This document shows, in pieces, positions 59,346 through 64,000 of a DNA stretch of 64,000 nt; positions within the stretch are counted from its first letter, which is position 1, and the number at the start of each line of letters is the position of its first letter. The notes below the pieces were generated by a model. The model did no database searches. It had not been told where the DNA came from and saw only the letters and a program-made list of their open reading frames with translations. The translations under genes and the position numbers were made by a program. This DNA comes from Subtercola endophyticus (lineage in GTDB: Bacteria; Actinomycetota; Actinomycetes; Actinomycetales; Microbacteriaceae), in contig NZ_CP087997.1 in assembly GCF_021044565.1 (NCBI RefSeq), positions 1,550,001 to 1,614,000 of the forward strand. Reading direction: 5' to 3'.

Positions 59346-62195
59346 GTGAGCGAGTCAGCATCCGCAGCCCGGGCCGCGCGAGGCCGCGGTGGCCCCAGTC
59401 TGCCGACGCGCGGTCGCGATCCAGAGCTCGCAATTCTCACCCGAGCGATCGACACGGTCATCCATGGCCAGGGCGGATGGTTGGTCGTCTCCGGCCAGCC
59501 CGGCGCCGGAAAGACGCGCCTGCTGGAGGATGCCAAAGAACGCGCACAGGCCGCAGGAGCGCGATTCTTTTACGGAAGCGGCGACTCCGAGGGCCACCTG
59601 ACTCCGTTCGCACCGTTGCTGTCTGGCATGGAGGCGGCGGGGGTCGAGTTGCTGGCCGAAGACGAGTTGGCGGGCCTTGAATCCAATCCCGAGAACCGGT
59701 TCTGGGTCTTGCAGGAGTTGCAAGACGGGCTCGATCGCGTCTCGCTGGCCGGGCCGATGGTCATTGCAATCGACGACCTCCAATGGTGCGACGACGCGAC
59801 GCTGCTGGCACTGAAGACACTGCCGCTTCGGCTGTCTGCATCACCGATCCTCTGGATCGTCGCGGTTCGCCAGAGCGCCATGAAAGCCAGCCGAATCACC
59901 AGTGTGTTCGAGCGTTACGGTGACATCGGCGAAAGCCAGCTGATCCTCGGGTCGCTATCTGACGCGGCCGTGGCGAGCATGGTCGAAGACGTCGTCGGGG
60001 CGACGCCGGATGCGCGGATGCTCCGATCGGTGTTGCAGTCCGAAGGGCTGCCTCTGTATGTGCTCGAACTGCTCGGCGGGCTGGTCGACGAAGGTTTGAT
60101 CTCGTCTGAGAACGGGGTCGCCCACCTCATCGGATCCGCCGTTCCCCAGCGCTTTCGCGAATCGGTGAAGAGTCGCGTCAGTGCGCTTTCGCCCCAGTGT
60201 CGCCAGATCCTGGAGGTCGCCTCCGTCATCGGTCGCACCTTCCAGCTGGAAGTATTGGCTGACATGCTCGACGTGAGCGTCGGAGACCTGATCGACCCGG
60301 TGCGTGAGGCCGTCGACGCGGGCCTCCTCTTGGAGGTCGGCGACCTCCGGTTCTCACACGACCTGTTCAGAGAAATCATCGAAGAGAGCGTTCCCTCCAC
60401 AGCGCATCGCATCCTTCGGCGCAAGGTCATCGACGTTCAGCTCGCCCGTGGCGGCAATGTCGTCGAAGTTGCCACCATGCTCGCCGACAGCGCCCAGCCC
60501 GGAGATGTGGATGCGGTGATGGTGCTCCGAAGCGCCGCACGCCAGCTCAGCTCCTTGACCCCCTCTACGGCGGCAGATCTTGCCGTTCGCGCGCTTGAAC
60601 TCTCGCCCGGCCACGATCCAGAACGAGCTGAAATCGTGTCAGAGGCGGCCACCTACCTCTGGCAGGCCGGCCAAGCCATTCAAGCGCGACGGCTTATCGA
60701 CAAAGAACTCTCTGGCGCCGCCTCGGGAGAAGAAGAGGCGCTGCTCCGACTCGGTGTGACGCGAATGTCCAGCCAGTTCTCGTTCGCCGAAGCAGTCAGA
60801 CAGGCGACCATCGCGCTGGCGCTTCCAAACATCTCCGACTCGACACGGCAGAATCTCGAAGCGCAGCTCGCGCTGAACACGTTGATGACCGCCGACGTTC
60901 AGCGTCCCGTCGATATCACAACAGCCTCGCCCGACAATCTGGCTGTGCTCGCAACCTTCACCATCGCGCGTGCCTCACGGCAGTTCTACGGCGGCAAGTG
61001 GGAGCCTGCGTTTGCGTCTGCACACGAGGCCCTCATCATCGCCGACCATGCCCAAATCAGGTATCGCACCTTCCACAACGAAGCCATCTTTCTCAGCTTC
61101 ATGTACGTCAGCGCCGGTGACATCGCGAATGCGCTACGAGAAGCAGACCGAGGCATCCAGGAGACAACTCGTCTTCGACAAGGCGGCGGGCTTCGCCTGT
61201 GGATCATGGCGCGCTCGCGCGTTCTGCTCGACGCCGGCAGACTCGCTGACGCGGCCGTAGAGGCGCACGCACTGCTCGAGATGGTCGACGAACTCGGCCC
61301 CGGTAACTTCGCCGATATCACTGCGATCTACACACTTGTGAGAGTCGCACTCTACGAAGGCGACGAAGACGCCATCCGGTCATACCGAGCCGACTCCCAA
61401 CGAATGTTCGGCGACGAGGCCGCCCGAATTCGAAATCTCGGATCGTGGCTGTTGTCGCTGATCGCCCACTGGCACGGCGAATGGAACACCGCCATCGAAT
61501 TGGCACTCCCCGTGCTCGAACGGCTCGGCCTGCCCGGCCCGTACTTCTCGGGCTCGACCGACGCAGCCGACGATGTGATCTTCGTTCGACTGGCTCTCAG
61601 AACCGGCCACCGTCAGGGTGCCGAAGCAATGGTCGCTTTCGCCGAAGCACGCGCTGCGGAGAACCGGCCGTTCCCGATCCTCCGCGCCACCGCGATGCAC
61701 GCCCGGGCCCTCCTGACAGACGACCGGTCGCTGCTCAGTAAAGCTGTCGTTCTGCTTGAATCGATCGACCGGCCCGTCGTTCTCGGCTCCGCGCTCGAAG
61801 ATCTCGGGCGGATCACCGCCGAGAGTGATCCCGCTTCAGCGATAGAGCACTTCAAGAACGCATCGAAGCTCTACGCCGACGCCGGTGCATTCAACGAAGA
61901 GCGCCGCATCAACCGCAGGCTGGCCGATCTGGGCGCACCACCCGAAGTCGAATCTGCGGCCGGCACGGGGGCGGCCGGCACCGGGGCGTGGTCGACCTTG
62001 TCTGCCGCGCAACGCTCGGTCGCCTCGCTCATTGTGCAGGGCCTCACAAACCGCCAGGTCGCCGAGAAGCTGAACCTCTCCCCGCATACGGTCAACGCGC
62101 ATCTGCGCTTCGCTTTCACAAAATTGGGTGTGCATTCCCGAGTCGAACTTGCCGGCCTGTACCACCAACTGCAAAGCGCCAACCCAGACCTGTAA
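59346..62195 (+). CDS. LAL-type LuxR regulator
   Basis: 949 residues. Walker A VVSGQPGAGKTRLLE near residues 46-60, Walker B VIAIDDLQWCDD near 138-149, a helical middle and a C-terminal LuxR helix-turn-helix (SVASLIVQGLTNRQVAEKLN, SPHTVNAHLRFAFTKLGV). GTG start. Unlike the LAL at 35271 it lacks long repeats. It is followed by the truncated esterase, which may be in its transcript. Confidence 0.88.
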   Translation: MSESASAARAARGRGGPSLPTRGRDPELAILTRAIDTVIHGQGGWLVVSGQPGAGKTRLLEDAKERAQAAGARFFYGSGDSEGHLTPFAPLLSGMEAAGVELLAEDELAGLESNPENRFWVLQELQDGLDRVSLAGPMVIAIDDLQWCDDATLLALKTLPLRLSASPILWIVAVRQSAMKASRITSVFERYGDIGESQLILGSLSDAAVASMVEDVVGATPDARMLRSVLQSEGLPLYVLELLGGLVDEGLISSENGVAHLIGSAVPQRFRESVKSRVSALSPQCRQILEVASVIGRTFQLEVLADMLDVSVGDLIDPVREAVDAGLLLEVGDLRFSHDLFREIIEESVPSTAHRILRRKVIDVQLARGGNVVEVATMLADSAQPGDVDAVMVLRSAARQLSSLTPSTAADLAVRALELSPGHDPERAEIVSEAATYLWQAGQAIQARRLIDKELSGAASGEEEALLRLGVTRMSSQFSFAEAVRQATIALALPNISDSTRQNLEAQLALNTLMTADVQRPVDITTASPDNLAVLATFTIARASRQFYGGKWEPAFASAHEALIIADHAQIRYRTFHNEAIFLSFMYVSAGDIANALREADRGIQETTRLRQGGGLRLWIMARSRVLLDAGRLADAAVEAHALLEMVDELGPGNFADITAIYTLVRVALYEGDEDAIRSYRADSQRMFGDEAARIRNLGSWLLSLIAHWHGEWNTAIELALPVLERLGLPGPYFSGSTDAADDVIFVRLALRTGHRQGAEAMVAFAEARAAENRPFPILRATAMHARALLTDDRSLLSKAVVLLESIDRPVVLGSALEDLGRITAESDPASAIEHFKNASKLYADAGAFNEERRINRRLADLGAPPEVESAAGTGAAGTGAWSTLSAAQRSVASLIVQGLTNRQVAEKLNLSPHTVNAHLRFAFTKLGVHSRVELAGLYHQLQSANPDL

Positions 62196-62254
62196 CCGCA
62201 GAACCGTCACAACGCATCCGCGCGGCTCGATGCCACAAATGCTCCAGCCGAGCC

Positions 62255-62902
62255 ATGCCCGTTCTCGTCGCACCGAACCCGCTGCGCGGTGTCGTGGATG
62301 ACACGAAAGCCGTCTCCGACTTCATCAAGCAGCGAACATCCGGGCCGGTCATCCTCGTCGGGCACTCGTACGGCGGTGTCGTCATCACCGGTGCAGCAGT
62401 GAACGACCCCGACGTCAAAGCACTCGTCTATATCGACGGCTACGCACCCGACAACGGAGAATCAGCCCAACAACTGACAAACGCGCAACCGGGTTCCCTG
62501 CTGAACGTTGCTGACGCCAGCACCGTGTTCGACTTCGTGCTCCCCGACCCGAACGCTCCGCAGACCCAATACGACAGCTACATCAAGACCGACAAGTTCA
62601 AAGCGATCTTCGCGGCCAGCGTTCCCACCGTCGTGACGAACACTCTCGCAGCCGGTCAAAGCCCCATCACCCTCGGCGCCCTCGGCACACCTTTCTCCGG
62701 AACACCGGCATGGAAGACCATTCCCAGCTGGTTCTTCATCGGAACCGCCGACAAACTCCTGCCCCCGGCAGAACAGCGGATCATGGCTGCGCGTGCTCAC
62801 GGAAAAGTCGTCGAAGCCGACTCACCTCACCTCGCGATGATCGCAAAGCCCCTCCAGGTCACCTCCGTCATCATCGACGCAGCACTCCACTACAACGAGT
62901 AA
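62255..62902 (+). CDS. N-terminally truncated esterase paralog
   Basis: 215 residues starting MPVLVAPNPLRGVVDDTKAV. It matches the complete hydrolase at 55904 from residue ~31 on, with GHSYGGVVITGAAV, DGYAPDNGES and DSPHLAMIAKP intact. The first two strands and the HGAW oxyanion loop are missing, and upstream codons do not restore them. It may be non-functional. No clear ribosome site precedes the ATG. Confidence 0.72.
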   Translation: MPVLVAPNPLRGVVDDTKAVSDFIKQRTSGPVILVGHSYGGVVITGAAVNDPDVKALVYIDGYAPDNGESAQQLTNAQPGSLLNVADASTVFDFVLPDPNAPQTQYDSYIKTDKFKAIFAASVPTVVTNTLAAGQSPITLGALGTPFSGTPAWKTIPSWFFIGTADKLLPPAEQRIMAARAHGKVVEADSPHLAMIAKPLQVTSVIIDAALHYNE

Positions 62903-62939
62903 AGTCCGAATCCCGAAGCTGTCCGGGCCGCGGATGGGT

Positions 62940-63536
62940 CTAGCCCAACGCGGCCTTGACGGCGGCGACGAGCTCTGCAGAAATGGGATGCCCGCTCGTC
63001 GCACGAGCGATGACTACCGCCCCGACGGCCATCGCCATCGTGACGAGAGCGTCCGCTCGCTGCTCCGGCGACGGAGCCTCATCGGCACGATCACCGAGGC
63101 TGGCGAGCAGCGCCAAGTTCTCCGCGATCCCCTCCGCGTAAGCGTCTCGAGCAGCGGATCCCTCCGGTTCCCGCGCAACGTCGGCGCTCAACGCGGCAAT
63201 CGGGCAGCTCTGATCGAGATCTGCCTGCCTGAGCTGGGCGTCGGAGAAGTAGTAGTCGACAACATCCCGAACGGCCGACGAATGGTCTCCCGGGTGACGC
63301 CGGGCTACCGCAGAAAAACCACGAGCTTGAAATTCGAAAGCCCTCGTGATCGCCTGAGCAGTCAGGTCTGCCTTCGACGAGAAATGACCATAGAACCCGC
63401 CCCGAGTGAGGCCAACCGCCGCCATCACCTCCGGGATCGTCACTGCATCGATCCCGCGTGCCTTCACCTGGCGAGCCGCCGCATCCAAAATCTCTTGCCG
63501 ATGCTGCTCTTGCTCCGCTTTCGAAGCTCGTCCCAT
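62940..63536 (-). CDS. TetR-family regulator, module copy 2
   Basis: 198 residues. TIPEVMAAVGLTRGGFYGHF is the helix-turn-helix. MGRASKAEQEQHRQEILDAA at the start parallels the TetR at 57288. Convergent with the truncated esterase. It resembles AcnR/YxaF-type repressors. Confidence 0.87.
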   Translation of the reverse strand: MGRASKAEQEQHRQEILDAAARQVKARGIDAVTIPEVMAAVGLTRGGFYGHFSSKADLTAQAITRAFEFQARGFSAVARRHPGDHSSAVRDVVDYYFSDAQLRQADLDQSCPIAALSADVAREPEGSAARDAYAEGIAENLALLASLGDRADEAPSPEQRADALVTMAMAVGAVVIARATSGHPISAELVAAVKAALG

Positions 63537-63566
63537 CAGAAACGCCTCCTGCTCTCTACGAAACCC

Positions 63567-63577
63567 GAGTTTAACTC
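63567..63577. promoter_or_regulatory. Putative operator GAGTTTAACTC
   Basis: A perfect 5-bp inverted repeat around one base, 31 bases upstream of the TetR start. Confidence 0.4.
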
Positions 63578-63687
63578 TCAGACATGGGAGCTCCTCGGTT
63601 TCGTGCCGCTATTGGCGTTTCGGACATAACGGCGTTACTGATTCGGCCTGGGTTTAGTTCCGACCTTTAGATAAGGATGGGAACACC

Positions 63688-63735
63688 ATGGCTAGTAAAT
63701 ATGGTCACGTCCCGCGTAGTGGTGGAGTTTCTTGA
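63688..63735 (+). pseudogene. 5' remnant of a gene cut by the IS element
   Basis: ATG with AAGGATGG upstream reads MASKYGHVPRSGGVS and then stops. The last codons likely lie inside the insertion sequence. The original gene cannot be identified from nine or ten codons. Confidence 0.5.
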
Positions 63736-64000
63736 CACCGTGCGGGGATCAATTCATTGATTATGCGGCAGCGAGTTCGGGGATGACAACCACCTCCTCA
63801 AGGTCGTTCGTGACGGCGTTGAGCTCCTTCATGGAGGCTTCAGAGAAGTAGCGTCGTTCGCCGGCTTCCCACTCGTCGTGTTGCTCGACGAGGACAGATC
63901 CGGCGAGGCGGAGCATCGCGGCTGGGTTCGGGAACACGCCGACGACGTCGGTGCGGCGTTTGATCTCTTTGTTCACCCGTTCCAGCGGGTTCGTGGACCA
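63700..64000 (-). mobile_element. IS256-family insertion sequence, one end
   Basis: Contains the transposase 3' end and its flanking non-coding sequence. The outer boundary lies at about 63700-63740; the terminal inverted repeat cannot be defined without the other end, which is outside the window. Confidence 0.75.
63761..64000 (-). CDS. IS256-family transposase, C-terminal part
   Basis: The last ~79 residues only; the gene runs off the right edge. STNPLERVNKEIKRRTDVVG with the conserved N-P-x-E-R-x-N-x-E-I-K-R-R-x-x-V motif and VFPNPAAMLRLAGSVL are diagnostic of IS256/MULE-type DDE transposases, including the catalytic-Glu region. Confidence 0.9.
   Translation of the reverse strand, partial: WSTNPLERVNKEIKRRTDVVGVFPNPAAMLRLAGSVLVEQHDEWEAGERRYFSEASMKELNAVTNDLEEVVVIPELAAA

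Overview
The window is high-GC DNA from an actinobacterium, most likely a member of Microbacteriaceae. This is inferred from the gene families (an arsenate reductase of the mycothiol-linked class, a DinB-family protein, LtrA, an actinobacterial LigC ligase, an Fe-S photolyase and large LAL regulators), from frequent GTG starts and from a promoter that looks leaderless. No rRNA, tRNA, CRISPR array or prophage was seen. One IS256-type element enters at the right edge.

Left region (1-8.4 kb): a reverse-strand operon encodes a single-polypeptide fusion of an EPSP-synthase-like domain with an acyl-CoA ligase, followed three bases later by an acyl-CoA dehydrogenase cut by the window edge. This combination suggests shikimate-derived cyclic carboxyl-CoA chemistry, as in cyclohexanecarboxyl-CoA or omega-cyclohexyl fatty acid pathways. 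Next come an FMN reductase / flavin monooxygenase pair, a long inverted repeat, an Fe-S cryptochrome/photolyase and a PEBP-family protein.

Region 8.4-24.4 kb is a patchwork of small stress and regulatory units: a MarR regulator, a NUDIX/membrane pair, a RES/Xre-type toxin-antitoxin pair, a methyltransferase, an orphan NarL-type regulator divergent from a 54-residue membrane peptide, a TMEM175-like protein, a patatin, a MerR-reductase operon, a sortase-type surface protein, a TetR/aldo-keto-reductase divergon with two matching operators, and an arsenic locus. The arsenic locus has ArsR divergent from a 23-residue peptide with seven cysteines, then arsC. Three copies of a 55-56 bp palindromic repeat lie in this region.

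Region 24.4-35 kb repeats one theme, a regulator next to an oxidoreductase: SDR/TetR, FAD monooxygenase, and TetR/NmrA-type reductase. A serine hydrolase, an APC permease, DinB and VOC proteins are also present. From 35 to 49 kb lie a 1254-residue LAL regulator with low-complexity inserts, a frameshifted F420-type monooxygenase, two NHEJ-type genes (LigC and a stand-alone LigD polymerase domain), a large DUF2207-like membrane protein, a transglycosylase and LtrA.

From 49 kb onward are an HxlR-controlled reductase operon, an LLM monooxygenase, a three-gene alpha/beta hydrolase operon, a TDT transporter and a region with signs of duplication and decay. That last region holds two related hydrolase/TetR modules, the second hydrolase lacking its N-terminus, a 55-residue stub of an NmrA-type reductase, a LysR/LAL divergent pair and the IS256 end that interrupts a small gene.

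Short tandem repeats and long perfect hairpins are unusually common between genes, especially where two genes converge. Coordinates, motifs and repeats were read by eye. Family assignments rest on recognised motifs, and no database search was run.
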